A stretch of 64,000 nucleotides of DNA from assembly GCF_011050415.1 (NCBI RefSeq), contig NZ_DRFS01000024.1, forward strand, positions 310,001 to 374,000, in the 5' to 3' direction. Made by a program: the position numbers and the translations under genes. The DNA comes from Halomonas sp. (GTDB taxonomy: Bacteria > Pseudomonadota > Gammaproteobacteria > Pseudomonadales > Halomonadaceae). Below, piece after piece: positions 1 to 8,894 of the stretch. Below the pieces are notes generated by a model. The model was not told where the DNA came from and searched no databases. It saw nothing but the letters and a program-made list of their open reading frames with translations. Positions within the stretch are counted from its first letter, which is position 1. Every line of letters starts with the position of its first letter.

Positions 1-1202
1 GGATCAAAGTGCAGGCGCTGCTTGGCATCTGGCGAGAACTCAAGCGCCGCCATTAGACCAACACCGCGCACGTCGCCTAACAATGGGTGGCCTGCGAAGT
101 TAGCTTTCAACTGCTGTTGGAAGTAAGCACCGGTTTCAGCGGCATTACCCACCAGGTTTTCACGCTCAATAATATCCAGATTGGCAAGGCCAGCGGCACA
201 GCCAAGCGCGTGACCGGAGTAAGTCCAGCCGTGGCCGATGGGGCCATACTCGCCGGTACCCTGCTCCAGCACTTGCCACACTTTCTCACCAACGATCACA
301 CCGGAAAGCGGCTGGTAGGCGCTGGTTAAGCCTTTGGCGATGGTGACCAAATCAGGCTTCATATTGTAGTGATGGCTGCCAAAATCGGAGCCGGTACGGC
401 CAAAGCCACACACCACTTCATCGGCGATCAGCAGCACATCGTATTTCGCCAGTACAGCTTGAATGGCATCCCAGTAGCCTTCCGGCGGCGGTACGATACC
501 GCCAGTACCCAGCACCGGCTCGCCAATAAAGGCGGCTACGGTATCCGGGCCCTCTTCAAGAATCATCGCTTCCAGCTTGTCGGCACAAAACGCAGAGAAC
601 TCAAGCTCGGTCATACCGTGCTGCTCAGCGGCACGCAGATAGTAGTGTGGCGCTTCGGTATGGCGAATGGTGTCAATCGGCAGGTCGAAGTGGTCGTGGA
701 ATGCTTTCAGGCCTGTTAGCGAGCCAGAGGCAATGCCGGAACCGTGGTAGCCGCGCATGCGCGAAATAACCTTTTTCTTTTGCGGACGGCCCAGCACATT
801 GTTGTAGTAGCGCACGATCTTGAGCTGGGTTTCGTTGGCATCAGAGCCGGACATGCCGTAGTAAACCTTGGACATGTTCATCCCGGCGATTTTCAGAATA
901 CGCTCGGAAAGCTCGATCTGCGGCTCGTTGGAGTGGCCCACATAGGTATGGTAGTAAGAGAGTTCTAACGCTTGCTTGTAGATTGCTTCGGCAACTTCGG
1001 TACGACCGTAGCCGATGTTAACGCAGTAAAGCCCAGCGAAGCCGTCGATAAATTCACGGCCATCTTTATCCACGATATTGATGCCTTTACCGCCGGTAAT
1101 CACGCGACCTGGCGCATCGCCGTGGGCGAAATCACGCAGGTGGGTAGAGGCGTGGAAGGTGACTTTACGGTCGCGTTCGATCAAATCCTGATGCAAGCTC
1201 AT
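1..1202 (-). CDS. doeD: L-2,4-diaminobutyrate transaminase DoeD (partial, C-terminus off the window)
   Basis: Class-III PLP aminotransferase that should convert L-2,4-diaminobutyrate to aspartate-semialdehyde in ectoine degradation. The frame starts at ATG 1202-1200 (MSLHQDLIERDRK), has a GAGAGAA ribosome site just upstream and stays open to base 1, so 400 codons are present and roughly the last 60 residues are missing (family about 460). The fold motifs are visible: IADEVVCGFGRTG with the cofactor Asp near residue 260, and the PLP-binding lysine at residue 290 in TIAKGLTSAYQP. It is the last gene of the doe cluster, 70 nt after doeC. The general family also contains omega-amino-acid:pyruvate transaminases; the DoeD call depends mainly on the doeC, doeB and doeA neighbours. 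Confidence 0.9.
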   Translation of the reverse strand, partial: MSLHQDLIERDRKVTFHASTHLRDFAHGDAPGRVITGGKGINIVDKDGREFIDGFAGLYCVNIGYGRTEVAEAIYKQALELSYYHTYVGHSNEPQIELSERILKIAGMNMSKVYYGMSGSDANETQLKIVRYYNNVLGRPQKKKVISRMRGYHGSGIASGSLTGLKAFHDHFDLPIDTIRHTEAPHYYLRAAEQHGMTELEFSAFCADKLEAMILEEGPDTVAAFIGEPVLGTGGIVPPPEGYWDAIQAVLAKYDVLLIADEVVCGFGRTGSDFGSHHYNMKPDLVTIAKGLTSAYQPLSGVIVGEKVWQVLEQGTGEYGPIGHGWTYSGHALGCAAGLANLDIIERENLVGNAAETGAYFQQQLKANFAGHPLLGDVRGVGLMAALEFSPDAKQRLHFD

Positions 1203-1224
1203 AACGTTCTCTCTATACGGTCAA

Positions 1225-1245
1225 CCTCCCCGGTTGGCGGGGAGG
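1225..1245 (-). promoter_or_regulatory. Intercistronic stem-loop between doeC and doeD
   Basis: A perfect 8-bp stem (CCTCCCCG / CGGGGAGG) with a 5-nt loop lies between the doeC stop and the doeD start, ending 22 nt before the doeD ATG on the minus strand. No T-run follows it. It could stabilise mRNA ends or tune doeD translation; the function is inferred. Confidence 0.5.
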
Positions 1246-1272
1246 GTATTTTAAATTATTTGGACTTGAAGG

Positions 1273-2769
1273 CTAGCTGCCCGACACTGAACCCAGCGCC
1301 CCTAGACAGTAATATTTAGTCTCGAGATACTCATCGATACCCGTGGCACCACCTTCACGGCCAAGGCCAGACTGCTTAACGCCACCAAACGGCACTGGCG
1401 GGCCGGTCATCTTCACCGAGTTGACACTAACCATGCCGTACTCCAGCGCGCGCATTAGTTTCCAGATGCGGCGGATATCATGGGTGTAGATGTACGCCGC
1501 CAAGCCGTACTCGGTATCGTTAGCCAGCTCGATCACTTCATCGTCGGTGCTGTAAGCGGTGATACCCGCCACAGGGGCGAAGTTCTCTTCCCGCCAGACT
1601 TTCATTTGCGGCGTTACGCCGGTCAGCATAACTGGCATAAAGAAGTTCTCGCCGGGGGCCTGACTTTGGTCGCCGCCGATCACGGTAGCACCTTTTGAAA
1701 TGGCGTCATCGACAATCGCGGCTGCTTTCTCCACCGCTTGACGGTGAATCAGCGGGCCAAGATCGATCTCACTCTGCAAGCCATTGCCCACGGTAAGGGC
1801 TAACATGCGCTCACTGAAATGCTCAACGAACTCATCATGAATAGATTCGTGCACCAGAATGCGGTTAGCGGCTAAGCAGTCCTGCCCGGCGGTTTGGAAC
1901 TTGGCGTCTATTGCCGCAAAGGCGGCCTCTTTGGGATCCATATCCGGCCCGACAATAAACGGCGCATTGCCGCCAAGCTCCAAGGAGAGCCGCTTAACAG
2001 TGTTAGCGCTCTGCTCGATCAGTAGGCGACCTACCCGGGTGGAGCCGGTGAATGACAATGCGCGAATACGCGACTCGCTGCAGAGAATTTTTGAGACTTC
2101 CGCCGGGTCGCCTAACACCACGTTAAAAATACCTGCAGGAATACCCGCCCGCTCGGCAAGCTCCGCCAGCGCCAGCGCTGAGAATGGCGTTTCATTGGCA
2201 GGCTTGACGATTACCGGGCAGCCAGCGGCCAGCGCAGCGGCGGCTTTGCGGGTAATCATCGCCAGCGGGAAATTCCAGGGCGTAATCATTGCCGCGATAC
2301 CCACCGGCTCTTTAATGGTCCCCAGAGATGCATTAGGAATATGGCTGGGAATGGTTTCGCCATAGGTACGCTTACCCTCTTCCGCAAACCAACGCACGAA
2401 GCTGGCGCCGTACTCGACCTCGCCACGGGCATCCGGCAGCGGCTTGCCCTGCTCCAGCGTCATGATAGTCGCGAGGTCTTCGCGATTGGCTTGAATGAGG
2501 TCGTACCAGGCCAGCAAGCGTTCGCAGCGCTCGTCGGCGCGCAGTGCCCGCCAGTGAATAAAAGCTGCTTCAGCGGCATCTACCGCAGCGGTAATCTGTT
2601 CAGCTTCCAGCAATGGGATATGGCCAATAGCTTCATTGGTGGCAGGATCATAAACCGCCTCTTCGCGGCCGCCTTCGCCGTGTGTCCATTTACCGTTCAC
2701 GTAGGCGTACTGCCGGAGCAGACGCGGATCTTCCAGGCGTTTGGCAAGCGTGGTCGATAGTGTGGTCAT
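1273..2769 (-). CDS. doeC: Aspartate-semialdehyde dehydrogenase DoeC (aldehyde dehydrogenase family)
   Basis: NAD(P)-dependent aldehyde dehydrogenase of 498 residues, expected to oxidise aspartate-beta-semialdehyde to aspartate as the last step of ectoine breakdown. Visible motifs are TPWNFP with Asn166, the general base Glu264 in SLELGGNAPF and the catalytic Cys298 in AGQDCLAANR. ATG 2769 is chosen over an upstream in-frame codon because GGGGGAGG sits directly before it and the aldehyde dehydrogenase fold begins soon after. The sequence resembles succinate-semialdehyde dehydrogenases (GabD); the substrate is assigned from position between doeX and doeD. The 223-nt gap to doeX is long enough to hold its own promoter. 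Confidence 0.9.
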   Translation of the reverse strand: MTTLSTTLAKRLEDPRLLRQYAYVNGKWTHGEGGREEAVYDPATNEAIGHIPLLEAEQITAAVDAAEAAFIHWRALRADERCERLLAWYDLIQANREDLATIMTLEQGKPLPDARGEVEYGASFVRWFAEEGKRTYGETIPSHIPNASLGTIKEPVGIAAMITPWNFPLAMITRKAAAALAAGCPVIVKPANETPFSALALAELAERAGIPAGIFNVVLGDPAEVSKILCSESRIRALSFTGSTRVGRLLIEQSANTVKRLSLELGGNAPFIVGPDMDPKEAAFAAIDAKFQTAGQDCLAANRILVHESIHDEFVEHFSERMLALTVGNGLQSEIDLGPLIHRQAVEKAAAIVDDAISKGATVIGGDQSQAPGENFFMPVMLTGVTPQMKVWREENFAPVAGITAYSTDDEVIELANDTEYGLAAYIYTHDIRRIWKLMRALEYGMVSVNSVKMTGPPVPFGGVKQSGLGREGGATGIDEYLETKYYCLGALGSVSGS

Positions 2770-2992
2770 GGGAACCTCCCCCTTGAATGCAGTCTGGCTA
2801 ACCGAGCGCTGCAATAGCTGTGTGCATTGCCAGCAAGCGCTCATCAGCCTTGCCGTTGAATGCATCCAGGTTAACGGAGAGTGGCCACGAAGTGTTTTTG
2901 AAAACCGAGACTTATCACGCGACTTTTTTTGTCAGCGGGCGGTTGGCAGTGGTTTTTTTTGGCGGGGTACCGTAAAAGGTAAGCGTATTGGT

Positions 2993-3469
2993 TTACAGAA
3001 TATCGTCAGTATCGATGCCTATCGGCACCTGCTTGACGGTTTTGGTCACAATATAGGTGAAGTAACGCTCGATACCGGCCTCCGAGACCAACCACTTATC
3101 CATTAAGCGTTGATAGCTATCGATGGTGCGGGCTTCAAACTTCACCAAGTAATCCACCCCGCCCCCTACCGCCACACACTCAGTGACTTCCGGGGTTTGC
3201 GTCACCAGCGCTTCAAAACGGGCAAAGCTTTCGGCGTTGTGCTGTTTGAGTTCGATCTGCACCCAGACGGGGTTGCGAGGCACCAACACTTCGCTATTAA
3301 TGCGCGCACTGTAACCCTGAATAACCCCAGCCTTTTCCAGACGTTTTACTCGCTCCCAGCAGGGGCTGACCGAGAGGTTGATCGCCTCGGCCAGCTTCGA
3401 CTTGGTGATTCGTCCATCACGAGAGAGGATGTCGAGAATTTTCAGATCGTAACGGTCAAGTTTCATCAT
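2993..3469 (-). CDS. doeX: Lrp/AsnC-family regulator DoeX
   Basis: Transcription factor of 158 residues. The N-terminal winged helix-turn-helix (about residues 4-60, KLDRYDLKILDILSRDGRI) is followed by a ligand-sensing RAM domain containing VTECVAVGGGVDYLVKFEA. It begins 8 nt after the doeB stop, so it is co-transcribed with doeA and doeB. In Halomonas elongata the DoeX homologue is linked to ectoine catabolism and binds in the doeA promoter region; the effector here would be a pathway intermediate such as N-acetyl-diaminobutyrate, by analogy. Two adjacent Met codons (3469 and 3466) could both serve as the start. Confidence 0.88.
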   Translation of the reverse strand: MMKLDRYDLKILDILSRDGRITKSKLAEAINLSVSPCWERVKRLEKAGVIQGYSARINSEVLVPRNPVWVQIELKQHNAESFARFEALVTQTPEVTECVAVGGGVDYLVKFEARTIDSYQRLMDKWLVSEAGIERYFTYIVTKTVKQVPIGIDTDDIL

Positions 3470-3477
3470 GCCGGGGG

Positions 3478-4509
3478 CTACGCCTCCAGGCGGTCAACAA
3501 CATCGGCAATCACCGCCAGGGTATCCCCCATATTGATCAGCGAGGGCGCGCGGCGAGCCATCAAAATACCGTCGCGTTCCGCTTTATAGGCAACCGGTTT
3601 GGTGCCACTGCGAGTCATGTCGTACACGTAGGCGATGGTTTGGCCTTTTTTCACTTCATCACCAAGAGCTACTAACAGCTCTAGCACGCCGGAGTGCTGG
3701 CTCTGCACGTAGCAGCTGGCATCGGGCATATCGAGATAGATCTGCCCGCTGGCGGGCATCTCCACTTCGCCGGCTACCAGGCCGTAGTGGATCAAGAAGT
3801 TGCGCACGCCACGTTCGGCAATGGCAATGCTTAGGGGTGTAGATGTTCCTCCGCCGCCAAGTTCGGTGGCCACGAACACCTTACCCTGGCGTTCACAGGC
3901 GGTGTCGAAGAGCTTTTCCGCATCCAACTCAAACATCACCATGGCATAAGGAGCGCCAAACGCTTTGGCGCCTTCCAGTGCCGACTGCTGCTGCGCTTTG
4001 TTATCCAATACGTGAGACGCCCCAAACGGCAAGATATCCAGCGTACGTCCGCCGGAGTGGAGGTCGAGCACGACGTCCGCCATTGGCACCAACACGCGGG
4101 TGAAGTAGTCGGCAATCTGCGGCGTAACGCTGCCGTTAGGGTCGCCGGGAAAGCTGCGGTTGAGGTTACCTTTATCCATCGGTGAGGTGCGTTTGCCCGC
4201 CATTACCGCGGGGGTGTTCATACACGGCACAATAATCACTCGGCCAGTGACGTCTTCCGCTTTCAGCGTTGAAGAGAGCTTTAAGAGCGAGGTAATGCCC
4301 TCGTACTCATCGCCATGGTTGCCGCCCGTTAGCAGAGCCGTGGGGCCGTCGCCGTTTTTCACCACGGTCACGGGGATCATCACCGCGCCCCATGCAGACT
4401 CATCGGTAGAGATGGGCAACTTTAAAAAGCCGTGTTGCACGCCGTCAGCATCAAAATCTACGGTGGCAGAAATAGGGCTAGGCCGCAGTTGGCTCGGTTG
4501 ATCAGTCAT
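3478..4509 (-). CDS. doeB: N-alpha-acetyl-L-2,4-diaminobutyrate deacetylase DoeB
   Basis: Zinc hydrolase of the succinylglutamate desuccinylase/aspartoacylase (AstE/ASPA) family, 343 residues. It should remove the acetyl group from N-alpha-acetyl-diaminobutyrate made by DoeA. Likely zinc ligands are His65 and Glu68 in GGNHGDEYEG and His151 in VVLDLHSGGRT; NLNRSFPGD (115-123) is the substrate-binding stretch. The C-terminal part (GVLELLVALGDEVKKGQ) has the beta-barrel look of the family's second domain. It starts 24 nt after doeA and is followed at 8 nt by doeX, so the three form one transcript. Confidence 0.92.
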   Translation of the reverse strand: MTDQPSQLRPSPISATVDFDADGVQHGFLKLPISTDESAWGAVMIPVTVVKNGDGPTALLTGGNHGDEYEGITSLLKLSSTLKAEDVTGRVIIVPCMNTPAVMAGKRTSPMDKGNLNRSFPGDPNGSVTPQIADYFTRVLVPMADVVLDLHSGGRTLDILPFGASHVLDNKAQQQSALEGAKAFGAPYAMVMFELDAEKLFDTACERQGKVFVATELGGGGTSTPLSIAIAERGVRNFLIHYGLVAGEVEMPASGQIYLDMPDASCYVQSQHSGVLELLVALGDEVKKGQTIAYVYDMTRSGTKPVAYKAERDGILMARRAPSLINMGDTLAVIADVVDRLEA

Positions 4510-4533
4510 TGATTGTTCCTTTTTTACAAAGCG

Positions 4534-5748
4534 CTACTTAACAAACAGCTGGCGCGGAAAATTGGCCAGGGTTTCGCAGCCATCTTCAGTAATCAAAATG
4601 CTTTCGGTGATCTCCAAGCCCCAATCCTCCACCCAAAGCCCAGGCATAAAATGGAAGGTCATACCGGGCTGCAGGATGCTTTCATCTGAAGGACGCAGGC
4701 TCATGGTGCGCTCGCCCCAGTCGGGCGGGTACGAAATACCGATAGGGTAACCACAGCGAGCACCGCCACGGTCAAAGCCGTATTTGTCCATCGCCGCGCC
4801 CAGCGCCATAGCGATATCGGCGGTGCGATTGCCAGGTTTCGCCACCGCCAGGCCATTTTCAATCCCTTCCAGCAAAGCGGATTCCGCGCGAATAAAGTCC
4901 GTCGGCGGCGTACCCAGAAATACCGTACGGGACATCGGTGCATGGTAGCGTTTAAACACCCCGGCAATTTCAAAAAAGGTGCCTTCGCCTTTACGAAACG
5001 GCGTGTCATCCCAGGTTAAGTGAGGTGCGGCGGCGTCTTTACCGGTAGGCAGCATGGGCACGATAGCCGGATAGTCACCGCCAAAAACTTTGCCGTTCTC
5101 ATCCACGAACCCTTCAATGCCGACGCGGTAAATCTCAGAGACTAGCTTGCTCTTCGGCAAGCCCGGTTCAATCACTTCCAGAATACGGGTGTGCATGCCC
5201 TCAACAATCTTGGCAGCAATACGCATGTAGGCAATTTCCTGCGGCGATTTAATCGCGCGACACCAGTTCACCAGTGCATTGGCATCCATAAAGCGTGCAT
5301 GGGGCAGCTCTTTAAGCAGGCTTAGATAGGCTTTGGCGGAGAAGTAGTAGTTATCCATCTCCATGCCCACTACACCTAGATGCCAGCCGCGATCGGGCAT
5401 GATCGACTGGGCCAGATACTCCATGGGATGCATATCCGGATTCTGTACATAGTAATCCGGATAGTAGGTAATGTTGTCAGGGTTGATCCAGCAGGTGCGC
5501 AGAGCGCCGTTGGCATCCATGCGCCGACCAAACCATACCGGTTCGCCCTCAAGGCCCACCAGCACACACTGATGCACGTAAAACGACCAGCCATCGTAAC
5601 CGGTCAGCCAAGCCATATTGGAAGGGTCACTAACGATCAATACGTCAATGCCACGACTGGCCATTTCAGCACGCACTTTCCACAGGCGACTCGCATACTC
5701 TTCGCGTGTGAAAGGCAGGGAAACCTGAGTCATCGGGCAACTCGCCAT
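4534..5748 (-). CDS. doeA: Ectoine hydrolase DoeA (M24 pita-bread fold)
   Basis: Opens the ectoine ring to N-alpha-acetyl-L-2,4-diaminobutyrate, the first step in using the osmolyte as carbon and nitrogen source. The 404-residue protein has the creatinase/prolidase layout: an N-terminal creatinase-like domain (IDVLIVSDPSNMAWLTGYDG) and a C-terminal M24 domain (GEGTFFEIAGVFKRYHAPMSR, FHFMPGLW, LEITESILIT). ATG 5748 is the longest start with a weak GGTGATC ahead; the second Met (5733, MTQVSLPF) would give 399 residues and is equally plausible. It is the promoter-proximal gene of doeABX. Confidence 0.93.
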   Translation of the reverse strand: MASCPMTQVSLPFTREEYASRLWKVRAEMASRGIDVLIVSDPSNMAWLTGYDGWSFYVHQCVLVGLEGEPVWFGRRMDANGALRTCWINPDNITYYPDYYVQNPDMHPMEYLAQSIMPDRGWHLGVVGMEMDNYYFSAKAYLSLLKELPHARFMDANALVNWCRAIKSPQEIAYMRIAAKIVEGMHTRILEVIEPGLPKSKLVSEIYRVGIEGFVDENGKVFGGDYPAIVPMLPTGKDAAAPHLTWDDTPFRKGEGTFFEIAGVFKRYHAPMSRTVFLGTPPTDFIRAESALLEGIENGLAVAKPGNRTADIAMALGAAMDKYGFDRGGARCGYPIGISYPPDWGERTMSLRPSDESILQPGMTFHFMPGLWVEDWGLEITESILITEDGCETLANFPRQLFVK

Positions 5749-5856
5749 TAAAGATCACCAAGAACCAACGCAATTTGCCGCCTACTGGCAAGCAACGTTG
5801 GACCACAGGATCGACCTGACCTCCGCCGCAGCAGGCCCGCCAATGTCGTCTTGACC

Positions 5857-5899
5857 CGATACTAGCATCGACCCTTGGTTAGCGGTCAAAGGCTTTATA
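5857..5899 (-). promoter_or_regulatory. Possible doeA control region
   Basis: Upstream of doeA there is an imperfect palindrome, CGATACTAGCATCG (5857-5870, 12 of 14 positions symmetric), and a TATAAA read on the minus strand at 5899-5894. No good -35 box is spaced correctly to it, which would fit an activated promoter. A DoeX site here is inference only. Confidence 0.3.
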
Positions 5900-5973
5900 A
5901 CAAAAGTTACTTAAAAAATGAGTAAAAGCGCATATTTGTTAACTACCTGCAGCGATACGAGAGTTCACATAGC

Positions 5974-6981
5974 TTACGCTTCGCGTTTTAAACGGCTGCG
6001 CAGTAGTTCAAGCACAGCGCGTTCATCAGGGCCAGTGAGTTCATCTTTATCGAGTTCGGATTCGATCAGTTGGCGAAAGTGCTCCAGCGTCCGGCCATCC
6101 AGATAGCTCTCCACGACACGTGGATCAATGTAACTGGCTTTGGCGATGCTCGGCGTATTGCCCAGCTTTTTGGACACCCGCTCCACCGCTTGACGAACAT
6201 TGCGCTCACTGGCTTTTTCATCTTCACCTATCCCTAGCTCTTCCAGTGCCAGCGCCGCTATTGAGGTACCCGCCCAAGTGCGAAAATCTTTGGCGCTAAA
6301 CGCCTCCCCCATGACCTCGTGGATGTAATCATTAAGGTCGTGGCTATCCACGCGCACCTTATTGCCCTCTTCATCGAAGTATTTAAATATCTCGTAGCCT
6401 GGCGTGTCGTCCAACTCCGCCACGACACTCGCCAAACGGGCATCCTCCACCACACGATGCTGGGTTTGACCGCTTTTGCCCTGATAGTCAAAAATCAGTT
6501 CGTCGCCATCAATGGTTAAATGCCGGGAACGCATGGTGGTTAATCCATAGGAGTCATTCTGTTCTCGATAACGCTCACTGCCGGGTCGAAAATAGGCGCT
6601 ATCGATAAGCCGAACCATGCAGGCTAGTACCTTTTCCCGTGGCAAACCTTCAAGCGTTAGGTGTTGGCCGGTAATACGTCGCATCGTGGTTAGCTTCTGC
6701 GCAAACCCAACCATGCGATCAAACTTGAGCGCCTCGCGCTTCTCCCGCCATTTGGGGTTATAGATATACTGCTTGCGCCCAGCATCATCACGCCCGGTGG
6801 CATAAATGTGATGACGACGGTTGAGTACTATCTCCACATCATGCCAGGCGGGAGGAATCGCCAGCGAAGCAATCCAACTGCGCCAGGTCTTATCCTGCAG
6901 CGTTTGGCCACCCGCTGTACGATAGGTAAATCCTTTGCCACGGCGGTGCCGCGTTACCATTCTGGGGGAGCGTGTGGTCAT
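5974..6981 (-). CDS. Type IB DNA topoisomerase (poxvirus-like)
   Basis: Relaxes supercoiled DNA by a transient 3'-phosphotyrosyl single-strand break. The 335-residue protein matches the bacterial poxvirus-like TopIB family. The catalytic set can be placed: Arg132 (SAYFRPGSERY), Lys169 (GKSGQTQH), Arg234 (KDFRTWAG), Asn275 (LGNTPSIA, replacing the viral His as usual in bacteria) and the nucleophile Tyr284 (KASYIDPRV). It is transcribed toward doeA but separated by about 225 nt, so a shared function with ectoine use is not implied. Such genes are scattered among bacteria and often sit in accessory positions. Confidence 0.92.
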   Translation of the reverse strand: MTTRSPRMVTRHRRGKGFTYRTAGGQTLQDKTWRSWIASLAIPPAWHDVEIVLNRRHHIYATGRDDAGRKQYIYNPKWREKREALKFDRMVGFAQKLTTMRRITGQHLTLEGLPREKVLACMVRLIDSAYFRPGSERYREQNDSYGLTTMRSRHLTIDGDELIFDYQGKSGQTQHRVVEDARLASVVAELDDTPGYEIFKYFDEEGNKVRVDSHDLNDYIHEVMGEAFSAKDFRTWAGTSIAALALEELGIGEDEKASERNVRQAVERVSKKLGNTPSIAKASYIDPRVVESYLDGRTLEHFRQLIESELDKDELTGPDERAVLELLRSRLKREA

Positions 6982-7147
6982 GGTAATGTCCTTTTTCCAA
7001 GGCCTGACACGGTGCGCGTTTAGCGCACTTGCCGGTTGCTTAACGGGTCTGTTGCCAGTGTTAACGCATGCGTGTCCCTTGCAGCACTAACCCTACCTCA
7101 CCCATGATAGCTGTTAATTACAAACACGCGATGGAACCGGAGGCGAT

Positions 7148-8083
7148 ATGAAAATTGTTGTGCATATTGATGAGGCTGCGCAGTGGCAAGCGGCACTTTC
7201 TGAAGCGTTACCCCACGCCACTGTGCTGACCAGCGATGCACCCGCGGAAGAGCGCGAGCAGGCTGACTACCTCGCCGTTTGGAAAGCGCCCGCACACCTG
7301 CTGCAAGAGCAAACCCAGCTAAAAGGCATCATTAATCTAGGGGCCGGGGTGGATTATCTACTGAAAACCCCAGGTCTGCCTGGTGATGTGCCGATTGTCA
7401 AACTGCGCGATGCCGGTATGGGCGAGTTAATGGCCGACTACGCCCTTTACGGCGTGCTGCACTTCTATCGCAGCATGGATCGTTACTTAGATCAGCAGCA
7501 AAGCGCTACCTGGCAACCCCAGGCGGTGGTTGAGAAGGCCCAGTGGCCCGTGGGTGTATTAGGGCTAGGTGCCATTGGCGGCTTTGTAGCCAGCGCTCTG
7601 CAGCAGGCCGGTTTCCCGGTGCTCGGCTGGAGCCGCTCACCCAAACAGATCAGTGGCGTACACTGTTTTCACGGCGATGACGGGCTCAGTGAGCTGCTCG
7701 GCCAGGTACAAAGTATCATCACTATTCTGCCTGATACCCCCGCGACGCAGCACATTCTCAACGCTGAGAGGCTGGCCCAACTGCCCCAAGGCGCTAGCGT
7801 GATTAACCCAGGCCGTGGCAGCTTGATTGATGAACAAGCGCTGTTAGAAGCGCTGGGAAGTGCAAACTACCCTGGGCACTTACGCGGAGCATTGCTGGAT
7901 GTATTTCATGAAGAACCACTGCCCACCGATAACCCGCTCTGGCAGCACCCCAAGGTGATCGTCACGCCACATATGGCGGCACCGACGCCGCTTAATGATG
8001 CCATCGACCAAGTCATCTCCTACTTACATGCCTTTGAAGCGGGCGAGAAACTGGCCACCGTCAACCCTGACGCAGGCTACTGA
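7148..8083 (+). CDS. ghrA: GhrA-like glyoxylate/hydroxypyruvate reductase
   Basis: D-isomer-specific 2-hydroxyacid dehydrogenase, 311 residues, that should reduce glyoxylate or hydroxypyruvate with NADPH in the cytoplasm. The Rossmann motif GLGAIGGFVASAL (139-151) is followed by SRSP, consistent with NADPH preference. The catalytic Arg lies in INPGRGSLIDEQ, the Glu in FHEEPLP and the His in VTPHMAAPT, the order expected of the family. GGAGG precedes the ATG by five bases. Substrate range in this family is broad, so the exact physiological acid is uncertain. Confidence 0.88.
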   Translation: MKIVVHIDEAAQWQAALSEALPHATVLTSDAPAEEREQADYLAVWKAPAHLLQEQTQLKGIINLGAGVDYLLKTPGLPGDVPIVKLRDAGMGELMADYALYGVLHFYRSMDRYLDQQQSATWQPQAVVEKAQWPVGVLGLGAIGGFVASALQQAGFPVLGWSRSPKQISGVHCFHGDDGLSELLGQVQSIITILPDTPATQHILNAERLAQLPQGASVINPGRGSLIDEQALLEALGSANYPGHLRGALLDVFHEEPLPTDNPLWQHPKVIVTPHMAAPTPLNDAIDQVISYLHAFEAGEKLATVNPDAGY

Positions 8084-8108
8084 CGGCTACCAGCATACTC
8101 GTTATAAT
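8080..8108 (+). promoter_or_regulatory. Putative sigma-70 promoter for the 8160 gene
   Basis: A perfect TATAAT (8103-8108) lies 17 bp after CTGACG (8080-8085), about 50 bp ahead of the next gene. It overlaps the end of ghrA, so the downstream pair can be transcribed independently. Confidence 0.45.
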
Positions 8109-8159
8109 AAGTTGCTGAGAACCAAGTGGTCATTGAAGGCTCTTAGGAAGATACTTTTT

Positions 8160-8894
8160 ATGGAGGAAGAGCCTTTGTTCAATGCTTTAGTAAGACAGCC
8201 TAAGCGCAAACTTAGGGCGGTGGCTGTTAGTGTTGTCGGCCTTTTATTAAGTGGTGTGGCTTTAGCTGAGCCAACGCTTAAAGAGCCACGGCCGTTTGAA
8301 GCCCAATATCGGCTAGAAGTGCGTGGCTGGCCGGGCGCCAACATTACCCATCGACTTTCAAATGAAGGCAGCCACTGGCTAACCGATATGCGCTTTTCGG
8401 TAAGGGTGGCCCGCGGCCAAGAGTTCAGCCGTTTTTCGCTCAATGATAATACGGCACATTCGTTGCTTTACAGCAGCAGTTACTCACTGCTGGGCGTAGG
8501 GGACAGCTACACACTTAATGAGGGTGATATTCCTACCCTTGATCGTCAAACCGCACTGTTCGATCTATCCCGCAGGGCAGGCCACGAAAACTGCACCGAG
8601 AGCGCTCCCTGCGAAATTCAATTTGTCGATCACAAAGGCCGTGATGAGCATTTCCAGTATTATGTGGATAAACAACACATCTCCGACCCCGGCAGCATGG
8701 GGATGTCCGGCGGTGAATTCGAAGCCCTAAACGTATCACTTATTGATGTTGAAAAGCCCGACCGTTTGCTACAGCTCAGGTTTCACCCGGACTGGCCCGG
8801 TCTGGTTCTCTCGGTGGTGTACCAAAAAGAGGGTAGTCGTGAAACACAGCTGACATTGACCAACTTCAACCCAAGCGGGGGTGCGACGCCCTAA
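8160..8894 (+). CDS. Exported protein of unknown function (possibly DUF3108-like)
   Basis: Predicted periplasmic protein of about 244 residues. A basic stretch (RQPKRKLR) and a hydrophobic core (AVAVSVVGLLLSGVALA) form a Sec signal peptide cleaved near ALA-EP. The mature part is beta-rich (FEAQYRLEVRGWPGANITHRL) with two cysteines (ENCTESAPCEI) that could form a disulfide; it recalls the DUF3108 style of envelope protein but I cannot confirm membership. ATG 8160 has AGGAAG nine bases ahead; TTG 8175 has a better-placed GGAGG and puts the signal peptide closer to the start, so it may be the true start. Its stop abuts the next ATG, so the two are translationally coupled. Confidence 0.75.
   Translation: MEEEPLFNALVRQPKRKLRAVAVSVVGLLLSGVALAEPTLKEPRPFEAQYRLEVRGWPGANITHRLSNEGSHWLTDMRFSVRVARGQEFSRFSLNDNTAHSLLYSSSYSLLGVGDSYTLNEGDIPTLDRQTALFDLSRRAGHENCTESAPCEIQFVDHKGRDEHFQYYVDKQHISDPGSMGMSGGEFEALNVSLIDVEKPDRLLQLRFHPDWPGLVLSVVYQKEGSRETQLTLTNFNPSGGATP

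Noticed and set aside
1859..2760. Open frames on the plus strand across doeC
   Set aside because: They are shadows of the aldehyde dehydrogenase, which has all its catalytic motifs on the minus strand.
5974..6981. Phage or integrative-element tyrosine recombinase
   Set aside because: The residue set and YIDPRV motif are those of type IB topoisomerase, and there are no attachment repeats or other mobile genes around it.
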